Assembly (NCBI RefSeq): GCF_012844235.1
Contig: NZ_JABAGR010000001.1
Coordinates: 62,001 to 126,000 of the forward strand
From: Parafannyhessea umbonata
GTDB taxonomy: Bacteria; Actinomycetota; Coriobacteriia; Coriobacteriales; Atopobiaceae
DNA: 64,000 nt
Direction of reading: 5' to 3'
Shown: positions 1-9,250 of the stretch, piece by piece
Numbering within the stretch: position 1 is the first letter of the stretch
How the letters are laid out: every line of letters begins with the position of its first letter
Notes under the pieces: generated by a model
The model's input: only the letters and a program-made list of their open reading frames with translations
Database searches by the model: none
What the model was told of the DNA's origin: nothing
Made by a program: the position numbers and the translations under genes

Positions 1-677
1 TCCACCATGGCCAGGATCGCCGTCGTGTTCGAGGTGACGCAGCGCACGTTGGAGTGGCGAAGCTCGCGCTGCAAGAGAGGGGCCGTCTCCGTGTCCGCCA
101 CGAACATCTCGTCCAGCAGGGACTCCACGGGTATGACGCCCTGTTGCGCAAAGTGCCCCCGCGGCGCCACGATCACCAGCTCGTCGCGCTCGAACGGGGT
201 GCACTCGAGGCCCTCCGCCCGCATGGGGTGGGGAACGAACGCAACGTCCACCCCGTCCTTCTCCATGAGGCTCTGCGCCTCGCCGTACGTGCTCTCGATG
301 ATGTTGACCTGGACGCCGGGGTGGCTGCGCACGAACGCGCCCAGGGGGCCCGCCAACCGCAGCGCGACGATGCTCGACGGGGCGGCGATGGCGACGGTGC
401 CGGAGTCCAGTCCGCGCAGAGACTCCACGTGGCGGTGCAGCTCGTCGTAGCTGCGGCACAGCCGGTCCGCGTCTTCCAGCACGGCCTGGCCGTCGCTCGT
501 GAGCGCCAGCGCGGTGCCGCGGCGGTGGAACAGCCTCAGCTGCCAGTCCGCCTCGAGGCTCGCGACCATGCGGCTCACGGTGGACTGCGTGCAACCCAGC
601 TCCTCGGCGGCGCGCGTGAAGCTGCCAAGGCGGGCGCTCGTCACGAACGCCCGGAACTTGCGGATGTTTGCCTCCAC
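1..677 (-). CDS. LysR-family transcriptional regulator (3' end outside window)
   Basis: About 225 residues are visible; the C-terminus runs off the left edge. Reading leftward, the N-terminus is a classic LysR winged helix-turn-helix (residues ~3-60: an FVTSARLGSFTRAAEELGC stretch followed by TQSTVSRMV), then the start of the periplasmic-binding-protein-like effector domain from ~residue 85. I chose the GTG at 677, preceded by a weak G-rich ribosome site, because it puts the HTH at the normal distance from the N-terminus. It points away from the amidohydrolase gene and a strong hairpin lies between them, so it need not regulate that gene. The effector is unknown. Family assignment is secure; the target is not visible. 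Confidence 0.88.
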   Translation of the reverse strand, partial: MEANIRKFRAFVTSARLGSFTRAAEELGCTQSTVSRMVASLEADWQLRLFHRRGTALALTSDGQAVLEDADRLCRSYDELHRHVESLRGLDSGTVAIAAPSSIVALRLAGPLGAFVRSHPGVQVNIIESTYGEAQSLMEKDGVDVAFVPHPMRAEGLECTPFERDELVIVAPRGHFAQQGVIPVESLLDEMFVADTETAPLLQRELRHSNVRCVTSNTTAILAMV

Positions 678-842
678 GCCTGCCCCCAATCCCGCGCTCG
701 CAACGCGCGACCGCGCCCTCTTCCCAAAGCCGGCCGCGCCGCGGCCTGCGCGCCGCGCGACGCCTGACCGATTCTAGGTTTTATGTCCACCTCGCCATGG
801 GGCAATTAGGCCAGCGGCGCATCGGGCCCGCCCGGGCGAGAA

Positions 843-890
843 GGGCGCGGGCACAGGGGCGGGCGCGGGCACAGGGTCGGGCGCGGCACA
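843..890. repeat. 18-bp tandem repeat, about 2.6 copies
   Basis: Two full 18-bp units (843-860 and 861-878, differing at one base, core GGGCGCGGGCACAGGG) are followed by a partial third unit. It lies between the LysR gene and the terminator of the amidohydrolase operon. There is no sign of coding function; it looks like slippage-generated G+C-rich spacer. Confidence 0.7.
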
Positions 891-929
891 AAAGGCGGGA
901 GCCGGCCGCAACTGCGAGGCCGGCTCCCG
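890..929 (-). terminator. Rho-independent terminator of the permease/amidohydrolase operon
   Basis: On the minus strand a perfect 11-bp stem (GGGAGCCGGCC with its complement, 897-907 and 918-928) with a 10-nt loop is followed by GCC and four T. It sits about 70 bp past the stop codon of the amidohydrolase gene. Confidence 0.75.
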
Positions 930-996
930 AAGGCGTTGCCTTGTTGTGCGCGGGGGTCGCGGGCGATGGTGGCCGCGGCCCCTTGCGCGGGTGCGC

Positions 997-2244
997 CTAC
1001 AGGGCGCCCTTGATCATCTGGTCGCCCTCCTTCATGATGACCTCCATCTTGTCGGGCGTGAGGTCGCGGATGTTGGCCAGCGGGTCGCCGTTAACAACCA
1101 GCAGGTCTGCGTACTTGCCCTTCTCGAGGGAGCCAAACTCGTCCTCGTGGTGGACCATCTTGGCGCCGTTAAGCGTCGCGGCCACGATCGCGTCCATCGC
1201 GGGGATGTCGCAGTGCTCGACCCACGCGTACACCTCGTCCAGCGTGGTGTAGCCGTACGGCGTGGAGAAGCTGAAGGAGTCCGAGCCCACGGTGAGCGTG
1301 ACGCCGAGCTTGTACGCGCGGTTGAGGTTGGCGTACGAGCGCGCGATGCCCTTCTCGGCGTTGTCCTTGCCGGGCCACTTGTCGAGCTCCGGCGTCCACT
1401 CGGGGGGATACGTCGCGTACCAGCTGGGCAGGAAGCCGACGGTTGGCGTGAAGAACGTGCCCTTCTCGGCCATGAGGTCCATGGTCTTGTCGTCCAGCTC
1501 GAAGCCGTGGATCAGCTGCTCGCAGCCAAAGCGCACCGAGTCGTACGCGCCCGAGATGGAGTTGTAGGAGTGCGACCACACGGGGATGCCCACCATCGCG
1601 CACTCGTCGCAGACGGCCTTGATCTCCTCGGTGCTCATGAGCTGGGCGCGGCCGGAGTCCCAGCGCCAGATGCCGCCGCCGGTCACCCAGATCTTGATGG
1701 CGTCCGGGTTCTCGCGCAGGCGCATGCGGATGGCGTGGCGGAGCTCCCACGGGCCGTCCACCTGGTCGCCCCAGGGGTGGCCGTTCTTGGACATCTCGAA
1801 CGGCAGCTTGTGGCAGTCGCCGTGGCCGGCGGTGCGGCAGAAGCCCAGGCCGGTCGCGAAGATGCGCGGCCCCTTCATGACGCCCATGTTCACCAGGTCG
1901 CGGATGGCGATGCCGTTGCGGCCGATCTCGCACACGGTGGTGAGGCCGTGGGTCACGGCGTCGTACGCCTGCTTCACGGCGCAGGCCTGCTTCTGGGCGA
2001 CGGTCTCGATGACCCAGTCGTTGTCGTTGTCGGTGAGGTTGCCCGAGAAGTGGATGTGCGTGTCGACGATGCCCGGCATGATGGTGCGGCCAGAGATGTC
2101 GCGCACCTCATAGCCCTCGGGAATCTCGGTGGCGGGGCCGGCGTAGGCGATCTTCTTGTCGTCCACTAGCACCAGGCTGTCCTCGACCGGAGACGCGCCC
2201 GTACCGTCTACGAGCTTGCCACCCTTGAACGCGATCTTGCCCAT
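997..2244 (-). CDS. Metal-dependent amidohydrolase, imidazolonepropionase-like (COG1228)
   Basis: A 415-residue cytosolic hydrolase of the amidohydrolase superfamily. The metal-binding HxH lies in VDTHIHFSG near the N-terminus, followed by a Lys in the IKIWVTGGG strand (candidate bridging residue), His residues in the WSHSYN and IHGFELDD stretches and the catalytic Asp in TVGSDSF. The start at 2244 is set by a GGAGGT ribosome site 6 bp upstream; the frame is open further upstream but without a good site. The gene follows an APC permease by 86 bp in the same direction, so permease and hydrolase probably import and open one amide or N-heterocyclic compound. It is not SsnA by motif. Substrate unknown; relatives include prolidase-like and imidazolonepropionase-like enzymes. 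Confidence 0.85.
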   Translation of the reverse strand: MGKIAFKGGKLVDGTGASPVEDSLVLVDDKKIAYAGPATEIPEGYEVRDISGRTIMPGIVDTHIHFSGNLTDNDNDWVIETVAQKQACAVKQAYDAVTHGLTTVCEIGRNGIAIRDLVNMGVMKGPRIFATGLGFCRTAGHGDCHKLPFEMSKNGHPWGDQVDGPWELRHAIRMRLRENPDAIKIWVTGGGIWRWDSGRAQLMSTEEIKAVCDECAMVGIPVWSHSYNSISGAYDSVRFGCEQLIHGFELDDKTMDLMAEKGTFFTPTVGFLPSWYATYPPEWTPELDKWPGKDNAEKGIARSYANLNRAYKLGVTLTVGSDSFSFSTPYGYTTLDEVYAWVEHCDIPAMDAIVAATLNGAKMVHHEDEFGSLEKGKYADLLVVNGDPLANIRDLTPDKMEVIMKEGDQMIKGAL

Positions 2245-2330
2245 AACAATACCTCCAATTCGCACAAGCCTTTGTCTGTTGCGTATCGCTAGTCGCGCCT
2301 TGCGCGCGGTATAGCCGTTCTTCTCGGCCG

Positions 2331-3806
2331 TCAGGCCTTTGCCGTGCTTGGGGACGCATGCGTGTCCGCGGCGGCGTGCTTGTTTCCGTACAGCACCATG
2401 ATCAGGATGCCAATGAGGACCCACCCGGCGGTGATGGCCCACTCCACGCCGTTAAGGGCGGCGGGGCTGAACGGAAGCACCATCAGGCCGATCACGATGG
2501 CACCGGCGGCGATGGCGCAGGCGATTCCGGCCTTGCCGCCGTTGACCTTGTACGGGCGCGGCAGGTCGGGCTCGGTCTTGCGCAGGCGCATGCAGGCGCA
2601 GGCCGCCATGGTGCACGCGAAGATGAAGCCGAGCGACGCCACGTTGGTGAGCGGCACGAGCATGTTGCGGCCGAGGAAGGGGCCGACGAGCGTCAGGACG
2701 GCCATCACGATGTTGCCGTTTCTTGGGGCGCCGGACTTGGGGTCGATCTTGGCGAAGGACGCCGGGAGCATCTCCTTGCGGCCCATGGCGAGCATCAGGC
2801 GGGTCGAGGCGCCAAAGAACGAGTTCATGGGACCCATGGGCCCAAGCGTTGCGATGATGAGCATCGCGACGTAGAAGAAGACGTTGATGCGCTCCAGCAC
2901 CGCGAGGGCCGGGACGGAGGACTGGACGAACTCGTGCCAGTCGATGATGGTGCCGAACGAGTAGATGCAGATGAGGTAGAACACGCCGGAGGCGAGAAGC
3001 GCTATGGCCGGGACGAGGCCGAACTTCTTCCAGTCGAGGTTGTCGGACGCCTCCTCTGCCTGCTGCGGGATGGTGTCGAAGCCCGCGTAGAAGAACGGGG
3101 TCATAACGAGTACCGCCACGATGCCGCCCAGAAGCGACGTCGCCTCCGTTGCCGAGCCGCCCGCCGCGTGCGTGGCCCGCGAGAACACGGGAAGCGCGTT
3201 GGAGGGCGAGCCCGTGGCGATGGAGATGACCATCGCGAGGACCATGCCGGCGAGAAGCGCCTTCGCGAGGAAGCTTGACAGCTTCGCCGCCGCGCCGGCG
3301 CCGCGGAAGTTGAGGAAGATCACCAGCACGGCGAAGCCGAGCGCGATGACGGTGGGCCACAGGTACACGTCGGCGCCCATGATGGTGTACAGCCTCACGG
3401 AGCGCAGCCACGCGAGCGCCGGGAACTCCGCGAAGCGGTCCGTGAGCAGCGTGGATATGGCGATGGCCTCCCAGGGGCACAGAGGGGCGTTGCCCAGAAG
3501 CAGCATCCAGCCCGTGAGGAAGCCCATCTTGCGGCCAAAGGTGCGGTCCACGTACTCGATGATGCCGCCCGAGATGGGGATCGCCGCGGTGAGCTCGCCA
3601 AAGCACATGCCGATGGGCACGAGGAATATCGCGCCTATGGCGAAGGCGATCATGGCCGGGATGGGACCTCCGCCCAGCACCATCCAGTCGCCAACCAGCA
3701 GTACCCACCCGGTGCCGATGATGGCGCCGAATCCGATGGTGAAGAAGTTGAAGAGCGTGAGCTCCTTCTTCATCCCGCCGGAGGTGGGGGTGTCGTTGTC
3801 TGCCAT
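2331..3806 (-). CDS. APC-superfamily amino acid/amine permease
   Basis: A 491-residue integral membrane protein with about twelve hydrophobic segments. TM1 carries the APC signature around GFGAIIGTGWV (residues ~26-36), where backbone atoms bind substrate in this fold. The ATG at 3806 has a GGAGAT site just upstream. It is the first gene of a leftward pair with the amidohydrolase, and is divergent from the ygeY operon across a 472-bp spacer, so both may respond to the same nitrogenous substrate. The family transports amino acids, polyamines or related compounds by symport or exchange; the actual substrate cannot be read from the sequence. Confidence 0.87.
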   Translation of the reverse strand: MADNDTPTSGGMKKELTLFNFFTIGFGAIIGTGWVLLVGDWMVLGGGPIPAMIAFAIGAIFLVPIGMCFGELTAAIPISGGIIEYVDRTFGRKMGFLTGWMLLLGNAPLCPWEAIAISTLLTDRFAEFPALAWLRSVRLYTIMGADVYLWPTVIALGFAVLVIFLNFRGAGAAAKLSSFLAKALLAGMVLAMVISIATGSPSNALPVFSRATHAAGGSATEATSLLGGIVAVLVMTPFFYAGFDTIPQQAEEASDNLDWKKFGLVPAIALLASGVFYLICIYSFGTIIDWHEFVQSSVPALAVLERINVFFYVAMLIIATLGPMGPMNSFFGASTRLMLAMGRKEMLPASFAKIDPKSGAPRNGNIVMAVLTLVGPFLGRNMLVPLTNVASLGFIFACTMAACACMRLRKTEPDLPRPYKVNGGKAGIACAIAAGAIVIGLMVLPFSPAALNGVEWAITAGWVLIGILIMVLYGNKHAAADTHASPSTAKA

Positions 3807-4278
3807 TCCATCTCCTTCCCGTGGCCGCCTTGCGACCTATGTCCGTGTCCAGATGCGCGCGGTTCGTGCGCGCAGGGAAGATGTTCGTTCTGATGCGCCC
3901 GAGGGGAGGGGGACTTCGCGCGCGGGTCGCCGCGAGCGGGCGCCCACCGGCCGCAAGCGGGGTCGCGTCCAGCCCCGTGCGGGTGCATGGCACGCGACAA
4001 CTGAATCGATTCCATGCATATTTCGAATTGGTTTCCTGCAGATAACATTCGACGCGGTCCCGAGGCGCCCCCGGCAGGTCCCGCTGACGCATACCGCTGG
4101 CCTCTTCAAACCAACCGTTTGTAGCAAAAACAAAAAGTTAGGCGTTCTGGCTTGAATCGGCCGCGTGCCGTGGTTTAATGGTCTTGCCAAACAAAAAGTA
4201 TGGCACGCAGACAAAGCGTCATATCTCCACCGGGGGACGCTCGCCTGCGTGTCCAAAGGCCCGTGCAAGGAGGATCAC
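3807..4278. promoter_or_regulatory. Divergent intergenic region with ygeY promoter and flanking 11-mer repeats
   Basis: A 472-bp spacer between the leftward permease and rightward ygeY. An A+T-richer patch near 4110-4200 holds a plausible sigma-A promoter for ygeY: TTGAAT at 4152-4157, a 16-bp spacer and TTTAAT at 4174-4179. The 11-mer AAACAAAAAGT occurs identically at 4128-4138 and 4189-4199, on either side of that promoter, and may be an operator pair. I see no credible gene here; the ORFs that cross it are shadows. Confidence 0.5.
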
Positions 4279-5661
4279 ATGAAGGACCTGGACTTCGACA
4301 AGATCAAGGCCGCGGCTAACGCCTACGGCAAGGACATGACGGCGTTCCTGCGCGCCATGATCTCTCACCCCAGCGAGTCCTGCGAGGAGGGCGAGGTCGT
4401 CGCCTGCATCAAGGCCGAGATGGAGAAGCTGGGCTTCGACGAGGTCAAGGTGGACGGCCTCGGCAACGTCATGGGCTTCATGGGCGAGGGCGAGAAGATC
4501 ATCGCCATCGACTCGCACATCGACACCGTGGGCATCGGCAACCGCGACAACTGGGACTTCGACCCGTACGAGGGCTTCGAGGACGACCAGCTCATCGGCG
4601 GCCGCGGCGGTTCTGACCAGGAGGGCGGCATGGCGAGCGCCACGTACGCCGCGAAGATGATGAAGGACATGGACCTCATCCCCGAGGGCTACAAGGTCAT
4701 GGTCGTCGGCACCGTGCAGGAAGAGGACTGCGACGGCATGTGCTGGCAGTACATCTACAACGTCGATGGCATCAAGCCGGAGTTCGTCATCTCCACCGAG
4801 CCCACGGACGGCGGCATCTACCGCGGGCACCGCGGCCGCATGGAGATCCGCGTGGACGTGAAGGGCGTCAGCTGCCACGGCTCTGCCCCGGAGCGCGGCG
4901 ACAACGCGATCTACAAGATGGCCGACATCATAAGCGACGTGCGCGCGCTCAACAACAACGGCGCCGACGAGTCCACCTCCATCAAGGGCCTCGTCAAGAT
5001 GCTCGACCCCAAGTACAACCCCGAGCACTACGAGGACGCCCGCTTCCTGGGTCGCGGCACCTGCACCGTCAGCCAGATCTTCTACACCAGCCCCTCCCGC
5101 TGCGCCGTAGCCGACTCCTGCGCCATCAGCATCGACCGCCGCATGACCGCGGGCGAGACGTACAAGTCCTGCCTGAAGGAGATCGAGGACCTGCCCTCCG
5201 TCAAGAAGTACGGCGAGGACGTGAAGGTCTCCATGTACATGTACGACCGTCCCAGCTGGACCGGCGAGGTGTACGAGACCGAGGCCTACTTCCCGACGTG
5301 GATCAACAAGGAGACCGCGCCGCACGTGAAGGCTCTGGTCGACGCGCACAAGGCGCTGTTTGGCGACAAGCGCATCGGCTGCCCGAAGTCCATGGACAAG
5401 CGCGAGGGTCGTCCCCTGTGCGACAAGTGGACCTTCTCGACCAACTGCGTGTCCATCCAGGGCCGCTACGGCATCCCGTGCGTGGGCTTTGGCCCCGGCG
5501 CCGAGTCCCAGGCCCACGCGCCCAACGAGGTCACCTATAAGCAGGACCTGCCCACGTGCGCGGCCCTGTACGTCGCGGCCCTGAACATGTACGACCCCAG
5601 TGCCGCCGACGGCAGCGCGACGGAGTTCCGCGCCTCCCTCACGGACAACGACATCAAGTAG
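4279..5661 (+). CDS. ygeY: YgeY-family selenium-metabolism-linked M20 hydrolase
   Basis: A 460-residue M20-type zinc hydrolase. Visible metal and catalytic residues: His80 and Asp82 in DSHIDTVG, the bridging Asp113 in [10 protein letters not shown], and the Glu148-Glu149 pair in GTVQEED. The start at 4279 is fixed by AAGGAGG a few bases upstream. It leads a rightward run with ygeW 30 bp downstream. In E. coli and many gut anaerobes ygeY sits with ygeW, hyuA, ssnA, ygfK and xdhD, and the cluster has been tied to anaerobic purine/uric-acid degradation. The exact reaction of YgeY is not something I can state; a peptidase- or deacylase-type hydrolysis of a C-N bond is expected. Confidence 0.92.
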   Translation: MKDLDFDKIKAAANAYGKDMTAFLRAMISHPSESCEEGEVVACIKAEMEKLGFDEVKVDGLGNVMGFMGEGEKIIAIDSHIDTVGIGNRDNWDFDPYEGFEDDQLIGGRGGSDQEGGMASATYAAKMMKDMDLIPEGYKVMVVGTVQEEDCDGMCWQYIYNVDGIKPEFVISTEPTDGGIYRGHRGRMEIRVDVKGVSCHGSAPERGDNAIYKMADIISDVRALNNNGADESTSIKGLVKMLDPKYNPEHYEDARFLGRGTCTVSQIFYTSPSRCAVADSCAISIDRRMTAGETYKSCLKEIEDLPSVKKYGEDVKVSMYMYDRPSWTGEVYETEAYFPTWINKETAPHVKALVDAHKALFGDKRIGCPKSMDKREGRPLCDKWTFSTNCVSIQGRYGIPCVGFGPGAESQAHAPNEVTYKQDLPTCAALYVAALNMYDPSAADGSATEFRASLTDNDIK

Positions 5662-5691
5662 CATCACGACACAACAGCAAGGAGTAACGCC

Positions 5692-6897
5692 ATGAGCGAG
5701 AAGACCATCAAGCCGTACCTTGAGCAGCTTGCCAAGCTCGACTTCAAGAACATGTACAACAACGACTTCCTGCACACGTGGGACAAGACGACCGACGAGC
5801 TGAAGGCCATGTACCTGGTGGCCGACGCCCTCAGGAACCTGCGCGAGCGCAACATCAGCACGCGCATCTTCCAGTCCGGCCTTGCGGTCTCCAACTTCCG
5901 CGACAACTCCACGCGCACGCGCTTCTCGTTTGCCTCCGGCACCAACCTGCTGGGCCTGCAGCTGCAGGACCTGGACGAGTCCAAGTCGCAGATCGCCCAC
6001 GGCGAGACCGTGCGCGAGACCGCCACGATGATCAGCTTCATGGCAGACGTCATCGGCATCCGCGACGACAAGTTCATCGGCGAGGGCGACGCGTACATGA
6101 AGGAGGTCGCGGAGTCCGTGGAGCAGTCCTGGCGCGACGGCATCCTGGACCACCGCCCGACCCTGGTGAGCCTGCAGTCCGACTCCGACCACCCCACCCA
6201 GTCCTCCGCGGACATGCTGTACCTGATCAACGAGTTTGGCGGGCTCGATAACCTCAAGGGCAAGAAGGTCGCCGTGACCTGGGCGTATAGCCCCTCCTAC
6301 GGCAAGCCGCTCTCTTGCCCGCAGTCGCTCATCATGCTGCTTACCCGCTTTGGCATGAACGTGACGCTTGCGCACCCCGAGGGCTACGACCTCATGCCCG
6401 AGCTCGTGAAGCAGGCCGGCGTGTACGCAAAGGAGTCCGGCGCGACCTTCACCCAGGCCCACACCATGGAGGAGGCCTTCGAGGGCGCCGACATCGTGAT
6501 CCCCAAGAGCTGGGCGCCGTACGCTGCCATGGAGCAGCGCACCAAGCTGTACGCCGCCGGCGACCAGGAGGGCATCGACAAGCTGGAGAAGGAGCTCCTT
6601 GCCCAGAACGCCACGCACAAGGACTGGTGCTGCACCCAGAAGCTGATGGAGACCACCGCCAAGGGCCAGGACACCATCTACATGCACCCGCTGCCCGCCG
6701 ACATCAACGGCGTGAGCTGCGAGCACGGCGAGGTCGAGAACGAGGTCTTCGACTACCACCGCGACGGCCTGTACATGGAGGCCAGCTACAAGCCCTACGC
6801 CGTGGCCGCGATGGTCTTCCTGCAGAAGGCGAAGGACCCCATCGCCACGCTGAAGGCGCTTGAGGACGCGGCGACCCCGCGCTGGAACCAGGCATAG
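5692..6897 (+). CDS. ygeW: YgeW knotted carbamoyltransferase
   Basis: A 401-residue member of the aspartate/ornithine transcarbamoylase fold, YgeW branch. The carbamoyl-phosphate motif STRTR is at residues 73-77, and a C-terminal HPLPADI stretch matches the HPLP-type loop that contacts carbamoyl phosphate. AAGGAG precedes the ATG. It follows ygeY closely and precedes mocA and hydA. In the known clusters YgeW is thought to act on a ureido/carbamoyl intermediate made during purine-ring breakdown, so it could run in the phosphorolytic, ATP-yielding direction. The natural substrate is unproven, but the family call is very safe. Confidence 0.94.
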   Translation: MSEKTIKPYLEQLAKLDFKNMYNNDFLHTWDKTTDELKAMYLVADALRNLRERNISTRIFQSGLAVSNFRDNSTRTRFSFASGTNLLGLQLQDLDESKSQIAHGETVRETATMISFMADVIGIRDDKFIGEGDAYMKEVAESVEQSWRDGILDHRPTLVSLQSDSDHPTQSSADMLYLINEFGGLDNLKGKKVAVTWAYSPSYGKPLSCPQSLIMLLTRFGMNVTLAHPEGYDLMPELVKQAGVYAKESGATFTQAHTMEEAFEGADIVIPKSWAPYAAMEQRTKLYAAGDQEGIDKLEKELLAQNATHKDWCCTQKLMETTAKGQDTIYMHPLPADINGVSCEHGEVENEVFDYHRDGLYMEASYKPYAVAAMVFLQKAKDPIATLKALEDAATPRWNQA

Positions 6898-7049
6898 GAA
6901 CGCAGCCGGCGCAAGCCGGCGTGGCGGCGGGACGCGTGGCCGTATGACGCCAGCGTTCCGCCGCCAACGTGTCACACTGGTGGCACGGGTGCGCCCGCCG
7001 CGACGGCGTGGCGGCGCGCACCAACGTGGCGCGAGGGGAGGCGACCGAC

Positions 7050-7697
7050 ATGGACCGTGCGCGCGGGGACAACAAGTGCTGCGCGGGCGAGAAGTGCGGC
7101 CGCCTTGGCTGCGTGGTCATGGCCAACGGCGAGGCCCGGCGCTTTGGTAGGCAGAAGCTGCTGGAGCCGCTGGGCGGCAAGGCCGTGGTGCTGCACGCGC
7201 TGGACGCGCTCTTCTCGCCCGCGCTTGACGTGGTGGTGGTAAGCCGCTGGCCCGAGGTGCGGCGCGTGTGCGCGGAGCACGGCGCGGCCGTGGCAGAGCC
7301 CGCGGGACCACAGCAGAGCGACACGGTGCGCGCGGGCGTGCGCGCGCTGGGTCCGCGCGTGGGCTACCTGTTTGCCCAGGGCGACCAGCCGCTGCTTTCT
7401 GCCGCGAGCGTGGACGCGCTCGTGCGGGAGTTTGGGGCGCACCCGGGGTGCGTGGCTCGGCTGGCGTGGCACGGCGAGGCGGGAAGCCCCGTGGTGTTTC
7501 CCGGCGCGCTGGCGCCGGCGCTGTGTGCGCTTTCCGGCGACGTGGGCGGGGGCGCGCTGCTGCGCCAAGACGCCACGCTCGCGCGCGGCGTGCGGCTGGT
7601 AGAGGCGCGGCGTGCCGCGGAGCTTATGGACGTGGACACCCCAAAGGACCTTGCGCGCGTGGCGGGGGAGCTGGGGCGTTCTGCGGAGTGCATGTGA
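7050..7697 (+). CDS. mocA: MocA-like molybdenum-cofactor nucleotidyltransferase
   Basis: A 215-residue MobA/MocA-type NTP-transferase. The N-terminal phosphate-binding motif is MANGEARRFGRQK (~residues 24-36), the counterpart of the family's LAAGxSxRMGxxK; a QGDQPLL stretch supplies the metal-binding Asp and MDVDTPKDL closes the fold. ATG 7050 is chosen because GAGGGGAGG lies just upstream. E. coli MocA makes molybdopterin cytosine dinucleotide for hydroxylases of the xanthine oxidase family. Its place between ygeW and hydA, as in E. coli yqe/yge, fits a role in maturing a selenium-dependent molybdenum hydroxylase. The Cys-rich N-terminal stretch (CCAGEKCGRLGC) is unusual. Confidence 0.85.
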   Translation: MDRARGDNKCCAGEKCGRLGCVVMANGEARRFGRQKLLEPLGGKAVVLHALDALFSPALDVVVVSRWPEVRRVCAEHGAAVAEPAGPQQSDTVRAGVRALGPRVGYLFAQGDQPLLSAASVDALVREFGAHPGCVARLAWHGEAGSPVVFPGALAPALCALSGDVGGGALLRQDATLARGVRLVEARRAAELMDVDTPKDLARVAGELGRSAECM

Positions 7698-7711
7698 GGG
7701 AGGATGGTCTT

Positions 7712-9097
7712 GTGGCTGCTGTTACGAAGGTGCTGAGGGGCGGAAGCCTGGTGACGCCAGACGGCGTGCTTGCGGGCGACGTGGTGCTTGAGGGCGCGCA
7801 CATAGCGGCCGTGGTGCCGGGCGGCCTGGACGCGGCGCAGTTGGACGGCTGCGAGGTATTCGACGTGGCCGGGTGCTGGGTGTTTCCGGGCTTTATAGAC
7901 GCGCACACGCACATGCAGTGCTGGACCGGCATGGACTGGACGGCGGACAGCTTCAAGACGGGCACGCGTGCGGCGGCGTGCGGCGGCACCACCACGATCG
8001 TGGACTACGCCACGCAGGACCGCGGCATGACCCTGACGCAGGCGCTGGACGCGTGGCACGAGCGCGCGGACGGCACGTGCACCGCAAACTACGCGTTCCA
8101 CATGGCGATATCAGACTGGAACGAGCGCACGCGCGGCGAGGTGGACGCGATGCGCGACGCGGGCATCACCTCGTTCAAGACGTACTTTGCCTACGACCAC
8201 CTGCGCCTGGACGACGCCCAGACCATGGAGGTGCTCGAGGCGATCAAGCCGTTCGACGGCATCCTGTGCGTGCACTGCGAGAACGGCACCCTGGTGAACG
8301 AGCTGCAGCGCCGCGTGTTCGCGCGCGGGATCACGGGGCCTGAGGGGCACCCGCTCAGCCGTCCGGCGGAGTGCGAGGCGGAGGCCATAGGGCGCCTGAT
8401 GTACCTGTCGCAGCTCACGGGCGTGCGCGTGAACGTGGTGCACTGCTCCACGAGGCTCGGGCTGGAGGAGGTAAGGGCCGCCCGCGCTCGCGGCGTGCGA
8501 GCGATGCTGGAGACGTGCCCCCAGTACCTGCTGCTGGACGACACCCGCTACCTGGAGCGCGGCGAGGACGGCTTCGCGGGCGCCAAGTACGTGATGAGCC
8601 CGCCCCTGCGCAGGCCCACGGACGTGGCGGCGCTGCGCCAGGCCGTGCTTGCCGGCGAGGTGGACCAGATCTCCACGGACCACTGCAGCTTCAACCTGCA
8701 CGGGCAGAAGGACCGCGGCCGCGCGGACTTCCGCAAGATCCCTAACGGCGGCCCCGGCGTGGAGCACCGCCCTGCGCTGGTGATGACCACGTTCGAGGGC
8801 GAGCTGGGCCCCATGGACTTCTGTCGGCTGCTTTCGACCGGGGCGGCGCGGGAGTTTGGCATGTACCCGCGCAAGGGCGCGCTTGCGGCGGGCTCCGACG
8901 CGGACGTGTGCGTGTGGGACCCGGCGGCGCGCTGGACCATAGGCGCCGCCAACCAGCACCAGGCCGTGGACTACACGCCGTACGAGGGCTTCAAAGCGCG
9001 CGGCCGCGCGCGGCTGGTGTTCGTGAACGGCGAGCTCGTGGCGCGCGACGGCGAGCCCACGGGCGCCATGCCCGGCGCGTACGTGGCGCGCTCGTAG
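7712..9097 (+). CDS. hydA: Dihydropyrimidinase/hydantoinase (HydA/HyuA)
   Basis: A 461-residue cyclic amidase. All dinuclear-zinc ligands are present: His65 and His67 (FIDAHTHMQ), the Lys156 expected to be carboxylated (SFKTYFAYD), His188 (CVHCENG), His244 (NVVHCSTR) and Asp323 (ISTDHCSFN). The GTG at 7712 has GGGAGG eight bases upstream; a GTG at 7694 overlapping the mocA stop is possible but less well placed. The enzyme opens hydantoin- or dihydropyrimidine-like rings. HyuA is one of the genes of the anaerobic uric-acid cluster of gut bacteria, and its neighbours here are ygeY, ygeW and mocA. Confidence 0.93.
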   Translation: MAAVTKVLRGGSLVTPDGVLAGDVVLEGAHIAAVVPGGLDAAQLDGCEVFDVAGCWVFPGFIDAHTHMQCWTGMDWTADSFKTGTRAAACGGTTTIVDYATQDRGMTLTQALDAWHERADGTCTANYAFHMAISDWNERTRGEVDAMRDAGITSFKTYFAYDHLRLDDAQTMEVLEAIKPFDGILCVHCENGTLVNELQRRVFARGITGPEGHPLSRPAECEAEAIGRLMYLSQLTGVRVNVVHCSTRLGLEEVRAARARGVRAMLETCPQYLLLDDTRYLERGEDGFAGAKYVMSPPLRRPTDVAALRQAVLAGEVDQISTDHCSFNLHGQKDRGRADFRKIPNGGPGVEHRPALVMTTFEGELGPMDFCRLLSTGAAREFGMYPRKGALAAGSDADVCVWDPAARWTIGAANQHQAVDYTPYEGFKARGRARLVFVNGELVARDGEPTGAMPGAYVARS

Positions 9098-9250
9098 CAG
9101 GCGCGCGCCGCGCGCCGGAGCGGGCCGCGAAGGCTGCGTGGGCTGCAACCAGGCACTAAGGCCCTTCTCGGCCGCAAGGTCGTCGGAGGGCAGACATATG
9201 GAAGGTGCGTCGCCGCGCGTGGCGCACCGCTATCACTTAAGGAGAAGAAC

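Noticed and set aside
4219-6975. 918-codon open frame on the minus strand opposite ygeY and ygeW
   Set aside because: It is the antisense shadow of two well-identified genes; its translation is low-complexity Val/Gly/His/Ala/Leu-rich with no motif, typical for G+C-rich DNA.
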